Below are positions 18,578 to 28,709 of a stretch of 34,334 nucleotides of DNA, piece after piece; position 1 is the first letter of the stretch; the number at the start of each line of letters is the position of its first letter. The position numbers were made by a program, and so were the translations under genes. The DNA is from Maricaulis sp. GTDB lineage: Bacteria; Pseudomonadota; Alphaproteobacteria; Caulobacterales; Maricaulaceae. The DNA is taken from contig NZMJ01000016.1 in NCBI GenBank assembly GCA_002692855.1, positions 44,066 to 78,399 on the forward strand, given 5' to 3'. The notes beneath the pieces were generated by a model. That model did not search any database, was not told the origin of the DNA, and was given only the letters and a program-made list of their open reading frames with translations.

Positions 18578-19345
18578 CTAGCCCGGCGCCGTCAGAAATG
18601 CTGGCAAATGGCCCTGGGCGGCCAGGGCGGTCAGCCATGTACCGGCGATGTTGTTGACCGCATGGGCAATCACCGCCGGCCAGATCGACCCCGATTTTTC
18701 GTAAAGCCAGATGAGGACCAGTGCCATGACGAAGGCATTGATCGCCTGCGGCGGAATGATGTGCGACGCGCCGAAAATCGCCGAGGACACCAGTGCCGCC
18801 AGCCAGATGGGGCGGTGCCCCTTCATCCACTTGTAGAGGAAGCCGCGAAAGAAAACCTCTTCGGCGAAGGGCGTTATGGCGAAGGTCAATGCAAGGAAGG
18901 CGACGGTCATGGCCCAGCCATTTGTTCCGTCGAACGCAACGGGTGACCGCGTAAATCCGGCCCATTCCGGGATCAGGGAGATCAGGGCTTTGACCAGGAG
19001 GAAGCCGGTCACGACAAAGACCAGACCGGCAAGACCGCCAAGAATGAGCCACCCTGCCCCGACCGGACGCAATCCGACCGCCGACCAGTCAAGGCGCTTC
19101 GGCAAGAGCCCCACCAGCCACAACGCTCCGAGCAATGCGGCTGCCTTCGACGCCTGGCTGATGACAAGGATCGACGCCGGAAGGCGGTCGCCTGAACCCA
19201 GATAAGCCTCCATCCCGATCGTGCGGGCAACGATGGCCATATGGCCCCAGCTCAACAGCGTATAGGCGAGCATTGCCGCGCCGAGCACGATGATGCCATC
19301 GCGGAATTTCCACAGCTTGGCAGGTTTGGTGGCAATGACTGACAT
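18578..19345 (-). CDS. CPBP-family intramembrane metalloprotease (CAAX/Abi)
   Basis: A 255-residue protein with about seven to eight hydrophobic helices. The CPBP active-site motifs are complete: EEVFFR at 162-167, FGASH with H195, and HAVNN with H228. Family members cleave substrates inside the membrane; prokaryotic ones have been linked to bacteriocin immunity or protein maturation, but no target is visible here. The ATG at 19345 has a strong GGAGGG. It lies 75 nt downstream of the LuxR-type gene and 103 nt before the met operon start, same strand. Confidence 0.87.
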   Translation of the reverse strand: MSVIATKPAKLWKFRDGIIVLGAAMLAYTLLSWGHMAIVARTIGMEAYLGSGDRLPASILVISQASKAAALLGALWLVGLLPKRLDWSAVGLRPVGAGWLILGGLAGLVFVVTGFLLVKALISLIPEWAGFTRSPVAFDGTNGWAMTVAFLALTFAITPFAEEVFFRGFLYKWMKGHRPIWLAALVSSAIFGASHIIPPQAINAFVMALVLIWLYEKSGSIWPAVIAHAVNNIAGTWLTALAAQGHLPAFLTAPG

Positions 19346-19420
19346 GGGATCCCTCCGTTTCGATGGAGGGATGCTGACGGGCCGAACGCTGCGCGCCTAT
19401 CGACAGATGTTGACGATGTG

Positions 19421-20103
19421 TCAGTCCACAGATGTCAGGTCGAGGCCTGCGGCGATTGCGACAGCCTGCGTGCGACGGGTAATGCCGAGCTTGGCGTAAA
19501 GCGCGCTGTTGTACGTCCGCACTGTCGCCGGCGAGAGATTCAGGCGCCGGGCGATGTCCTTGTCGGTCAGGCCTTCGGCGATGAGCGCCAAAAGCTCGCG
19601 TTCACGCCGGGTCAAGGGTTCGCTCAGAGTGACGGCTTCGGGCTGTGCGGGTCCGCCCGCTTCCTCAACTGACAGCAACGCCCCGGAGTGCGGCGCATAA
19701 CGCACGGTTATCGTGCGCCCCGGAATGATGCGGTCGGCCAGATCGCGTTCGACGGAAAAGCTGCGATCTTCCACCAACAGCGTATCGCCTAGACCGGCGA
19801 ACAGGCCGGGCCGCGCTTTCTGGCGAAGTCGCGCCGGGCCCGTGATGGCAAGGGCGCCACCCTCTCGCCGGTCGCGGCGCGCGGCGATCCAGTCGCCATA
19901 AGCGTGCCGGGTCAGATACAGCCACACGACTGCGAGCGGCAGGAATGCGATCACGGGTGTGCGAAACACGAGGTCGGGCCGGACAATCGCCAGCACGACA
20001 ATCGACCCGCCCAGCATTGCAGCCGCCGCGAATACCAAAAGTGCAAGCCCGCGCCGCCGCTGGTATGCGGCGAGGCAGGCTTGCTCTTCAGGTGACTGGG
20101 TCA

Positions 20104-20104
<1 letters not shown>
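19421..20104 (-). CDS. Membrane-anchored LuxR-type transcription factor
   Basis: A 227-residue protein with two hydrophobic helices near the N-terminus (about 18-38 and 44-64), a short intervening domain with IPGRTITVRYAPHSG (about 125-142), and a C-terminal LuxR/GerE helix-turn-helix (about 163-222: LTRRERELLALIAEGLTDKD, then IARRLNLSPATVRTYNSAL). It has no receiver or autoinducer domain, so it may respond to membrane state or be released by proteolysis; both are guesses. The ATG at 20104 overlaps the ettA stop (ATGA) and has no own ribosome binding site, so it depends on ettA translation. The CPBP protease gene follows on the same strand. Confidence 0.78.
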
Positions 20105-21774
<1,670 letters not shown>

Positions 21775-21936
21775 GGGCGCGGCTTTCCTTCAATTCGATG
21801 TGATGGGCTGGCGCGGCGTATAGCGGCTTGCGGCCTTGGCTGGCAATGTCCGCTGCATCACAAGTGAACCAAGCTGGACATTTGTCGCTGTTTCCCGCGC
21901 CCTCACCGCCTTCATCATGACGCGGCCTAACGGGCG

Positions 21937-22674
21937 TCAGAAGGGCAGCGGCTGCACGGCCTTCATCGCCTTGCGCCGTGTTTTCCAGTCCGGCACCAGG
22001 CGCGAGACGACCGCCCAGAAGGCCGGTGAATGGTTCATCTCTTCAAGGTGAGCCACTTCGTGCGCGCAGACATAATCGATTTGATCGGGCGCGGCCGCCA
22101 TCAGCCGCCAGCTGAGGCGGATCACGCCCTGGCTGTCGCAGCTTCCCCAGCGGCGCTTCTGGTCGCGCACGATCACCTTGGGTTCGGGACGGCCCAGCGC
22201 GGCGGCGCAGCGTGCGACGACAGGAGCAAACCGGCTTTCCGCCTCGGACCTGAAGTAGCGCTTCAGGCCGCTGCGCGCGGCATTCTCCCGGAGAATCCCT
22301 TCGGCCAGTGGATCGACCGAGATCAGGAGACCGTCTTCGTCGCGGCTTGTGCGGGTACGTACGCCGCGCTCAAGCGAAGCGATCCTCACCGGCAACTCGC
22401 CGCCCAGGAAGGGCAGCACACCGCCGGTTGTCAGGTCGAAATCGGGTATCGGGCGGGACGCCCGCGCATCCAGTTTCGCGAGGATCCAGTGCGACTTGTC
22501 GACCAATGCCCGGTCTATCCAGCCCCTGCGCGCACGGGCGGGGGCGAGCACGCGCAAGCCCGTCTCGTCAATCGACAAGGCGAGCGTGCGCCGGCGGGGG
22601 CTGCGCACCAACCGGTATTCAACCGTGCGTCCCGCCAGTTCTGCCGTGGTCAGTTCTTCAGAAGATCGGCGCAA
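21937..22674 (-). CDS. YgjP/DUF45-like zinc metallopeptidase (SprT/M48-related)
   Basis: A protein of about 245 residues. The C-terminal half has the YgjP hallmark: QKRRWGSCDSQGVIRLSWRL followed by the zinc site CAHEVAHLEEMNHSPAFW (H-E-x-x-H). The N-terminal half (VEYRLVRSPRRRTLALSID) matches the usual start of the family. I chose TTG at 22674, 25 nt inside the end of the reductase gene, since no ATG or GTG lies between there and the conserved region; a CTG at 22653 is the alternative. Function in bacteria is not settled. It is probably cotranscribed with the reductase. Confidence 0.78.
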   Translation of the reverse strand: MRRSSEELTTAELAGRTVEYRLVRSPRRRTLALSIDETGLRVLAPARARRGWIDRALVDKSHWILAKLDARASRPIPDFDLTTGGVLPFLGGELPVRIASLERGVRTRTSRDEDGLLISVDPLAEGILRENAARSGLKRYFRSEAESRFAPVVARCAAALGRPEPKVIVRDQKRRWGSCDSQGVIRLSWRLMAAAPDQIDYVCAHEVAHLEEMNHSPAFWAVVSRLVPDWKTRRKAMKAVQPLPF

Positions 22675-23126
22675 ATCGCTTCCAGTCCCGCCCGGTCCGT
22701 CTCGTCGAACGCCGCATAATCGGTCGAGTCGACGTCCAGAACAGCCGCCAGGTGACCTTCGGGTGTGAAGACCGGCACCACGATCTCGGAATTCGTACTG
22801 CTGTCGCAGGCGATATGACCGGGAAAGGCGTGAACATCCTCGACGATCTGGGTCACTTGCTGCTGTGCCGCGGCACCACACACACCCTTGCCGAAGGGGA
22901 TGCGCAGGCAGCCCAGCGTCCCCTGATAGGGCCCGACCACCAACTCGCTCGGCTTGCCTGGATCGACTTCGTAGAAGCCGGTCCAGAAATAGCGCGGTGA
23001 AAAGGCCTGCGCGAGCAGACAGGACGCCGTGGCGTAGCGCGCTGTACGGCTGGTCTCACCGTCGATCACCGAAGCGATCTCCTTGCGGACTTCCTCATAG
23101 CGTGCGGATTTTTCTTCTGGCGTCAT
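22650..23126 (-). CDS. msrC: Free methionine-(R)-sulfoxide reductase (GAF domain, YebR type)
   Basis: A 158-residue GAF-domain enzyme that reduces free methionine-(R)-sulfoxide to methionine in the cytoplasm. It matches E. coli YebR along its length and keeps the three functional cysteines, in GTLGCLRIP, KGVCGAA and GHIACDSSTNSEIV. The ATG at 23126 is preferred over 23171 because AGGAG lies 8 nt upstream and the family N-terminus begins here. It diverges from the SIMPL lipoprotein gene with a 69-nt gap and overlaps the DUF45 gene downstream. It is a methionine-repair activity but is not in the met operon. Confidence 0.92.
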   Translation of the reverse strand: MTPEEKSARYEEVRKEIASVIDGETSRTARYATASCLLAQAFSPRYFWTGFYEVDPGKPSELVVGPYQGTLGCLRIPFGKGVCGAAAQQQVTQIVEDVHAFPGHIACDSSTNSEIVVPVFTPEGHLAAVLDVDSTDYAAFDETDRAGLEAICADLLKN

Positions 23127-23195
23127 CAGATTGGCTCCTGCCGGATGGGCAATAGGTGTATCGTGTCGCAACGGACTTGATTCAAGGGGATGGTG

Positions 23196-24074
23196 ATGAA
23201 GCGGATCGGTATTTTGCTGACGGGCGCGAGCGCGCTTGTTCTTTCGGGGTGCGATTTGGCAGAGTCGAACGCATCACCGACGCCCGTCTGGGCACGCGGT
23301 CCCGTGATCGAGGCTCAGGGCCGGGCCTATGTCGAGATGCCGGCCAACCGGGCCCAGTTCTCGGTCAGCTTCGAAGGCCGCGATGCAGACAGCGCGGAAG
23401 CATCCCGCATCGCTGTCGAGCGCGCCAACCTTGCAACCGAAGCGGTCCGGCTGGCGACGGAAGGTCAGGTGCGGGTGACCGCAAACCTGTCGGTTCAGCC
23501 CTACTATCAGCAAGTGACACAGCAGATCAGCGAGTTCCAGGAACGCCTGATCGAGAACCGGCATCCGGACGCGCTTCTGGGCTATGTCGCGACGGTCGAG
23601 ATGCACGTTGTCGTGCTCGATCCGGCAGTGACCAGTCAGGCGCGCGGGGCGGCACTTGCCGCAGGCCCGGTGAATTCCGGCAATGTCGACTTTTTCCTTG
23701 AACCTACAGTCGAGAACCAGCGGGCGGCCTTTGCGGCAGCGGTCGAGGATGCCACGCAGCGCGCGCAAATCGTCGCCGATGCAGCAGGCGACACGCTCGG
23801 CGTCATCGTCACTCTGCAGGAAGGTTCCGGCCCGTGTCTGGGACGCCCGTCGACCGATACAGGGTTCGATGATGCGTACGATGAATATGCCCGGATGGCC
23901 GCACCGCCTCCCCCGCCTCCACCTCCGCCGCCTCCGCCGCCGCCCCCTCCGGGCGGCGATGGCCGCACCGCACAGGACTTGCTGGACGCCGCTGGCGGAT
24001 TGGCGCTCGCAGCCGACCAGGAACCCCAGCGTGTTACCGCCAATGTGTGCGCCATCTTCGCGGTCGAGGACTAA
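23196..24074 (+). CDS. SIMPL-domain (DUF541) lipoprotein with a polyproline tract
   Basis: A 292-residue protein with a lipoprotein signal (VLSGC, Cys19). Asp at +2 is a retention signal for the inner membrane in enterobacteria. A SIMPL/DUF541 domain covers about 35-220 (GPVIEAQGRAYVEMPANRAQFSVSF shortened here to its start GPVIEAQG, later AAAVEDATQRAQIVADAAG). Residues 237-252 are 16 consecutive prolines, followed by a short C-terminal region. SIMPL proteins are envelope proteins of unclear function. The ATG at 23196 sits 6 nt after AAGGGG; ATG 23190 and GTG 23193 are too close to it. The AI-2E family gene starts 3 nt after the stop. Confidence 0.82.
   Translation: MKRIGILLTGASALVLSGCDLAESNASPTPVWARGPVIEAQGRAYVEMPANRAQFSVSFEGRDADSAEASRIAVERANLATEAVRLATEGQVRVTANLSVQPYYQQVTQQISEFQERLIENRHPDALLGYVATVEMHVVVLDPAVTSQARGAALAAGPVNSGNVDFFLEPTVENQRAAFAAAVEDATQRAQIVADAAGDTLGVIVTLQEGSGPCLGRPSTDTGFDDAYDEYARMAAPPPPPPPPPPPPPPPPGGDGRTAQDLLDAAGGLALAADQEPQRVTANVCAIFAVED
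23904..23951 (+). repeat. 16-codon polyproline tract
   Basis: Sixteen consecutive proline codons (mix of CCG, CCT, CCC and CCA) in the SIMPL lipoprotein gene. The mixed codons show the protein tract is kept by selection rather than by simple DNA slippage. Such a run should stall ribosomes unless EF-P acts. Confidence 0.9.
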
Positions 24075-24077
24075 GCC

Positions 24078-25154
24078 TTGCGTCTGACACTCGACCTTCG
24101 ATTTTTCCTTGCCGTTCTTGTTGTCATTTTCCTGGTCTGGCTGCTGAACGCGGCCGGATCGGTCATCCTCCCCTTCCTGATTGCAGGGCTGCTGGCGGTG
24201 ATCCTCGAACCGCTGACCAAATGGATGTGCGCGCGAAAGCTGCCCCGATGGGCGGCCGCGCTGATCTCGACCCTGCTGGCCCTGATCGTGATCTTTGCGC
24301 CCATCGCGGCGATCACGCCGATCCTGATCATCGAAGGTGCCGAGTTGTTCAACCGGTTGCCCTCGCTGATCGACAACGGCGCCGAGATACTCGCTGCCCG
24401 CCTTCAGGGCACCGGCATTGCCATGCCCGATTTCTCGGCCGAGGCCCTGTTCGCGGAAGGCGGACCGTTACGGTCGCTCGGCACCCGCGCTGCCGGGTCC
24501 ATCGGATCGGTGATGTCCGGACTGCTGCTGGTACTGCTCACACCGGTGGCGCTGTTCTTCTTCCTGAAGGACTGGCCTGCCGTCATGGCCACGCTGTCCG
24601 AATTGCCGCCGCGCCCCTACGCCAAGGATGTCCGCTCCATCGCAAAGGACACGAATGTCCAGCTGGCGCGCTGGGTCCGCGGGCAAAGCCTCGTCGTGCT
24701 GTCCCAGATGGTGTTTCACGCGGTCGGCCTGTTCGCGCTCGGGTTGAATTATTCCATTGCCATCGGCGTGCTGACGGGCCTGTCCTCGATCATTCCCGTG
24801 GTCGGCAATCTGATCTTCTTCGTGCTGGCCATGCTGGTCGCCCTCAACCAGTTCGACACGCTGTGGCCGGTACTGGGCGTGGTCGCGATCTATGGCACGG
24901 CCCAGGTCGTGGAGACCATCTATCTCGCGCCCCGTCTGGTCGGCGATCAGCTGAAACTGCACCCGTTGTGGATCATGGCAGGCTTGTTGATCGGCGGGTC
25001 GCTGTTCGGCTTCCTCGGAGCGCTGCTGGCCCTGCCCGCGACCGCCGCGATCAGCGTTTTCGCCAAGCACGGCATTCGCGCCTACAAGAAATCCAGCCTC
25101 TATCGCGGCGAGGACGAAAAACCCGCTGCCAAGACGAAGAAAGCCAGCACTTGA
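24078..25154 (+). CDS. AI-2E/PerM-family membrane permease
   Basis: A 358-residue inner-membrane protein with about eight helices and the conserved PerM features: GLSSIIPVVGNLIF, and PLWIMAGLLIGGSLFGFLG near the C-terminus. Families named after the AI-2 exporter include sodium/proton antiporters and many uncharacterised permeases, so the substrate is open. The start is a TTG at 24078 with GAGGA 7 nt upstream, 3 nt after the SIMPL stop. A lysine-rich tail (KKSSLYRGEDEKPAAKTKK) ends the protein. The next gene begins within its stop codon, so the three plus-strand genes form one operon. Confidence 0.87.
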   Translation: MRLTLDLRFFLAVLVVIFLVWLLNAAGSVILPFLIAGLLAVILEPLTKWMCARKLPRWAAALISTLLALIVIFAPIAAITPILIIEGAELFNRLPSLIDNGAEILAARLQGTGIAMPDFSAEALFAEGGPLRSLGTRAAGSIGSVMSGLLLVLLTPVALFFFLKDWPAVMATLSELPPRPYAKDVRSIAKDTNVQLARWVRGQSLVVLSQMVFHAVGLFALGLNYSIAIGVLTGLSSIIPVVGNLIFFVLAMLVALNQFDTLWPVLGVVAIYGTAQVVETIYLAPRLVGDQLKLHPLWIMAGLLIGGSLFGFLGALLALPATAAISVFAKHGIRAYKKSSLYRGEDEKPAAKTKKAST

Positions 25155-26110
25155 TCGACTTTGTCCTGATTGCCGGCGGCTTGGTCCTGCTCGCTGTTGG
25201 CGGTGATGTTCTCGTACGCGGTGCTGTCGGCACAGCCTCTCGGCTCGGTGTTTCGCCGCTGCTGATCGGCCTAGTCCTGGTCGGCTTCGGCACCTCGATG
25301 CCCGAGCTGACCACCAGCGTGCAGGCCGCGTTGTCGGGTTCTCCCGGAATTGCGGTGGGCAATGTCGTCGGCTCGAACATCGCCAATATCCTGCTGATCC
25401 TCGGGACGGCCGCGCTGATCGCCCCGATCGCTGTCGGCAAGGGCGTGCTCCGGCGTGACGGCAGCTTCCTTGCCCTGTCCCAGATCGCCGCCGCGGCCGC
25501 GTTATGGCTCACACCCGTCGGGCGGATCTCCGGTGCGCTGCTCGCTGCCGGTCTGATCGTCTATATCGTTGGCAGCTACTGGCTCGACCAGCGCGCGCGA
25601 AGCGGGGCCGCCGACTTGCACGCCGCGGAAGCCGAGAGCGTCGCCGCACCCAAGGGCGGCCTGGTGATGGCGCTCCTGCTGCTCGCTGGCGGTATTGCCG
25701 GCGTCGTGTTCGGCGCCAAGCTGCTCGTCACCGGTGCGATCTCCATTGCGGAAGATTTTGGCGTGTCCGACGCCGTCATCGGGCTGACCGTCGTTGCCGT
25801 CGGCACCTCCCTGCCGGAACTGGCGGCCTCGGTTGCTGCGGCTGTCAAGCGCCAGGGCGATATTGCGCTCGGCAATGTGATCGGCTCGAACATTTTCAAT
25901 GCGCTCGGCATCCTGGGCGTCACTGCGGTCATTCGCCCGCTGGACGCCCCGGTCAGCATTCTGGGATTTGATGTCTGGATCATGCTGGCGTGCGCAGCCC
26001 TGCTCGTCCTCGTTGCCGCGACGGGACGCCGGGTGGGACGCGGCGAGGGTCTTTTCCTGCTCGCTCTCTACGGCGCTTATGTCGGCTGGCAGGTGGTGGG
26101 CGGGAGTTAG
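25151..26110 (+). CDS. Calcium/sodium antiporter (CaCA family, YrbG-like)
   Basis: A 319-residue protein with about ten helices and the two inverted alpha repeats of the cation/Ca2+ exchanger superfamily: GTSMPELTTSV with GNVVGSNIANILLILG (about 47-86), and GTSLPELAASV with GNVIGSNIFNALGILG (about 217-257). The Glu and the GSN motifs form the ion sites. It should exchange Na+ for Ca2+ across the inner membrane. The start is a TTG at 25151 overlapping the stop of the permease gene (TTGA), with a poor ribosome binding site, so translation is probably coupled. It converges with the methyltransferase gene and overlaps it by 4 nt. Confidence 0.9.
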   Translation: MIDFVLIAGGLVLLAVGGDVLVRGAVGTASRLGVSPLLIGLVLVGFGTSMPELTTSVQAALSGSPGIAVGNVVGSNIANILLILGTAALIAPIAVGKGVLRRDGSFLALSQIAAAAALWLTPVGRISGALLAAGLIVYIVGSYWLDQRARSGAADLHAAEAESVAAPKGGLVMALLLLAGGIAGVVFGAKLLVTGAISIAEDFGVSDAVIGLTVVAVGTSLPELAASVAAAVKRQGDIALGNVIGSNIFNALGILGVTAVIRPLDAPVSILGFDVWIMLACAALLVLVAATGRRVGRGEGLFLLALYGAYVGWQVVGGS

Positions 26111-26841
26111 ACCGGTTTCGCGCCGGATACGCCGCTGGCGCAGCCATAGAAGTAGTCGCGGTATTCAGCGCTCAACCCTACGCTCAGCAGCATGTCGGCA
26201 AAGGTGCGCGCATTGCGGAAATTCGCCGTGTAACGCCCGATCATCGCGAAATCCTGCGCGCCCCGCATCAGTGTGCGCTCAACCACCGGCAAAAACCGGC
26301 GCAGGTGAAAATTGTACACAGGTCGCAGCCACCAGCCTTCCGGGTCGGATGCCTCGATGAGGGAGAAGACGCCGCCAGGTTTCAGAACGCGCGCGATGAG
26401 CCTGGCCAGAGCTTCGTGCTGCGCGGCGTTGAAGGTTTTCAGACCAAAGGTCGCGATCACGAAGTCCGCGCTTTCATCCGGCAACTGGCTTGCCAGAACG
26501 TCATCCTCGATGAAGTCGATCCGGTGCGACCGGTGACGATGCAGGCGATCCAGCGCGCGCTGATGCATGCCGGAGGAAATATCGACGGCGGTGATGGTCT
26601 CGATGCCGGGGAATGCTTTCAGCAGGTGCGGCCACACCTCGCCCGTCCCGGCCATCAGGTCGTAGCCTGACGTCATCGGCCCGCCCCGGGGGTTCAGGGC
26701 CGCCACACACTGGCGCCGCCAGCGCTCGGTGAATCCCATCGAGCAGACATAGCTGAAGGCGATGTACTGGCCGGAACAGCGGTCGAAGACATCCTTGACG
26801 AAAGCCGGGTCGTAAATGTCCTCGCCGCGATCGGACGCCAT
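26107..26841 (-). CDS. UbiE-like class I SAM-dependent methyltransferase
   Basis: A 244-residue methyltransferase. Motif I is YDLMAGTGEVWPHLL (about 59-74), the acidic end of strand 2 is in TAVDISSGM, and LKPGGVFSLIEASDPEGW resembles the UbiE/MenG arrangement. It is not clearly UbiE itself: the C-terminal part (YNFHLRRFLPVVERTLMRGA) differs in detail. The substrate is unknown; a quinone or lipid is possible. It follows the M28 peptidase gene with a 2-nt gap and so shares its transcript. It overlaps the convergent antiporter gene by 4 nt. Confidence 0.83.
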   Translation of the reverse strand: MASDRGEDIYDPAFVKDVFDRCSGQYIAFSYVCSMGFTERWRRQCVAALNPRGGPMTSGYDLMAGTGEVWPHLLKAFPGIETITAVDISSGMHQRALDRLHRHRSHRIDFIEDDVLASQLPDESADFVIATFGLKTFNAAQHEALARLIARVLKPGGVFSLIEASDPEGWWLRPVYNFHLRRFLPVVERTLMRGAQDFAMIGRYTANFRNARTFADMLLSVGLSAEYRDYFYGCASGVSGAKPV

Positions 26842-26843
26842 GG

Positions 26844-28214
26844 TCAGTCGCCGAAACTACCGGCCGGACCGGGGAAGACGACCGGGCTTTCCGCACCGTT
26901 TTCCGCGACCGACGCGACGCCGAAATAGTAATTGTCGATGACGATGTTTTCGAGCGTGTAGCTCGTGACATTCCCGACAAAGCGGGACCGGCTCCACTGG
27001 TTCTCGTCGGTCAGGCGCCAATAGACACGGTATCCCGCCAGATTGCCTGCCTGCGCGGCGTCCGGGGAAGACCAGCTGAGGGTCGTATCCGGGCTGACGG
27101 CGCCTTCAATCGTCACATTGGCCGGGAAAGGCGGCGCACTGGCGAGCAGTGCCAGCGATGCCGCGTTGAGGGCTGTCAGACGCGCCGCATAGTCGAAATC
27201 GACATAGTCGATCGTATCGCCGTAATGGCGGCCATCTTCGTTCCGCAGATCCTGGTGCTGGCGATCATAATGCTCGTGGGTTTCCATGATGCGTACACCG
27301 GGAATGCCCGCTTCATTGAACGGGCGGTGATGCCCGCCCCGTCCAAAGCGGTCGAGCCGGTAGATCATCATCACGTCGAGGCCGGGAATGTATGCGTCGG
27401 CCACGCGGTCGATATAGCGCGCCAGATTGCGTGACGGGCTGTCGACCTCGCCGCCCGTGAAGCGGCGAATTCGGGCTTCCTCCTCGGTCTCGACGAATCG
27501 CGTGCCCTCGGAGAAGACGCGGGCCGTACCGTTGTCGACGACGCCGTCGATGCCGGCGATGTTGCCGATCATGTCGTTATTGAGCACCGCCTTGATGCGC
27601 CAGTCATTGGCAAGCGCGTGAGCGGCAACGATGCGCCCTCCGAACAGGCCCTGCTCCTCGCCCGACAGGCCCATGTAGAGGATGGAGCCCTCGAACTCGT
27701 GCTGCGACAGGACGCGCGCCGCTTCGAGCACGCCGGCCATGCCCGACGCATTGTCATTGGCGCCCGGGCTGTCGGATACACCGTCAAGCGGATCGGTGAC
27801 GCGGCTGTCGATATCACCCGACATCGCGACATAACGGTCCGGATCGGTCGTGCCGCGTTGAATGGCGACGACGGAAACCACCTCGGTCGGTTCGGGGATA
27901 CGGGTCTCGCCGGAGATCGTGTCGGAGACGTAGATGACTTCGAGACAGCCTCCACAGTCTGCGGAAATGCGTTCGAACTCCTCGAAGATCCAGCGGCGGG
28001 CCGCACCGATTCCGTGTGTCTCGCTCTCGGTCTCCGACAGGGTGTGCCGGGTGCCGAAATCAACCAGCGTCTGGATGTCCGATTCGATCCTGTCCGCCGA
28101 GACACTGGCGACGATATCGCGCACCACAGGCACGTCAGAGGGCGGCGCTTCCTGCGCCGCTGCGCACGGCACGATCACAAGACTGATGGCGGCGGCCTGT
28201 AGAACGGTCTTCAT
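26844..28214 (-). CDS. Secreted M28-family metallopeptidase with C-terminal fibronectin-III-like domain
   Basis: A 456-residue protein with a signal peptide (1-20, ending AAA-Q). The M28 aminopeptidase domain is at about 35-360: D154 in GANDNASG, E186/E187 in SGEEQGLFGG, D214 in NNDMIGN and H295/H296 in GRGGHHRPF are the expected zinc and catalytic residues. At the first zinc position the usual His of H-x-D is Asp (GDIDS, 133-137). Residues about 365-445 look like a fibronectin type III domain (LSWSSPD, GYRVYWR, SYTLEN, YYFGVASV). It is probably periplasmic or extracellular. The ATG at 28214 is chosen for the signal peptide and GGGGAGA 6 nt upstream. Confidence 0.87.
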   Translation of the reverse strand: MKTVLQAAAISLVIVPCAAAQEAPPSDVPVVRDIVASVSADRIESDIQTLVDFGTRHTLSETESETHGIGAARRWIFEEFERISADCGGCLEVIYVSDTISGETRIPEPTEVVSVVAIQRGTTDPDRYVAMSGDIDSRVTDPLDGVSDSPGANDNASGMAGVLEAARVLSQHEFEGSILYMGLSGEEQGLFGGRIVAAHALANDWRIKAVLNNDMIGNIAGIDGVVDNGTARVFSEGTRFVETEEEARIRRFTGGEVDSPSRNLARYIDRVADAYIPGLDVMMIYRLDRFGRGGHHRPFNEAGIPGVRIMETHEHYDRQHQDLRNEDGRHYGDTIDYVDFDYAARLTALNAASLALLASAPPFPANVTIEGAVSPDTTLSWSSPDAAQAGNLAGYRVYWRLTDENQWSRSRFVGNVTSYTLENIVIDNYYFGVASVAENGAESPVVFPGPAGSFGD

Positions 28215-28292
28215 CGAATATCTCCCCGAATTCGCAATGTGCGGGGAGGCTAGTGTGCGTGGCGGCCGCGTCAAATGATCGTGACGTCCGGT

Positions 28293-28709
28293 CTAGTTTC
28301 TGCCCTGCCCCAGAACGCGGGCGATGGCGTCCCGCAAACTCGCATGGTTGAAGGGTTTGGACAGGATGGCGGCATTGGTGAACCGCTTCAGGACAGGTTC
28401 ACCTTCGCCGTATCCAGTCGAAAACACGAAGGGGATGCCTTCGCTTTCAAGACGGTCAGCGAGCGGAATGCTCGTCTCGCGTCCCAGGTTGACGTCGAGG
28501 ATCACGACCGTGATCTCGTGGTCGTCAAGGATCTGGTTGGCCTTGGCCATGTCGATGGCCAGGTGAACCGGGTCTGCGCCCAGCGCAGCCAGTCCGGACT
28601 GGACATCCATCGCGATGATGATGTTGTCCTCGACAATCAGTGCCGCACCATTGATGCGCACGTCCGTGTTCGGAGACTCACCTCCGTCGTGGGAGTTGCT
28701 GGGTGCCAT
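28293..28709 (-). CDS. Single-domain response regulator (REC only)
   Basis: A protein of about 138 residues with one receiver domain (about 23-133) and no output domain. The phosphorylation site is D72 (VVILDVNLG), with acidic pocket E27/D28, S97 or T98 (FSTGYGE) and K118 (LSKPF). This form, ending in GIPFVFSTGYGE, is common in alphaproteobacterial stand-alone receivers that act in phosphorelays. No histidine kinase is nearby. The start is uncertain: ATG 28709 gives a compact protein, ATG 28832 would add 41 residues without a clear ribosome binding site or recognisable domain. Confidence 0.82.
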   Translation of the reverse strand: MAPSNSHDGGESPNTDVRINGAALIVEDNIIIAMDVQSGLAALGADPVHLAIDMAKANQILDDHEITVVILDVNLGRETSIPLADRLESEGIPFVFSTGYGEGEPVLKRFTNAAILSKPFNHASLRDAIARVLGQGRN

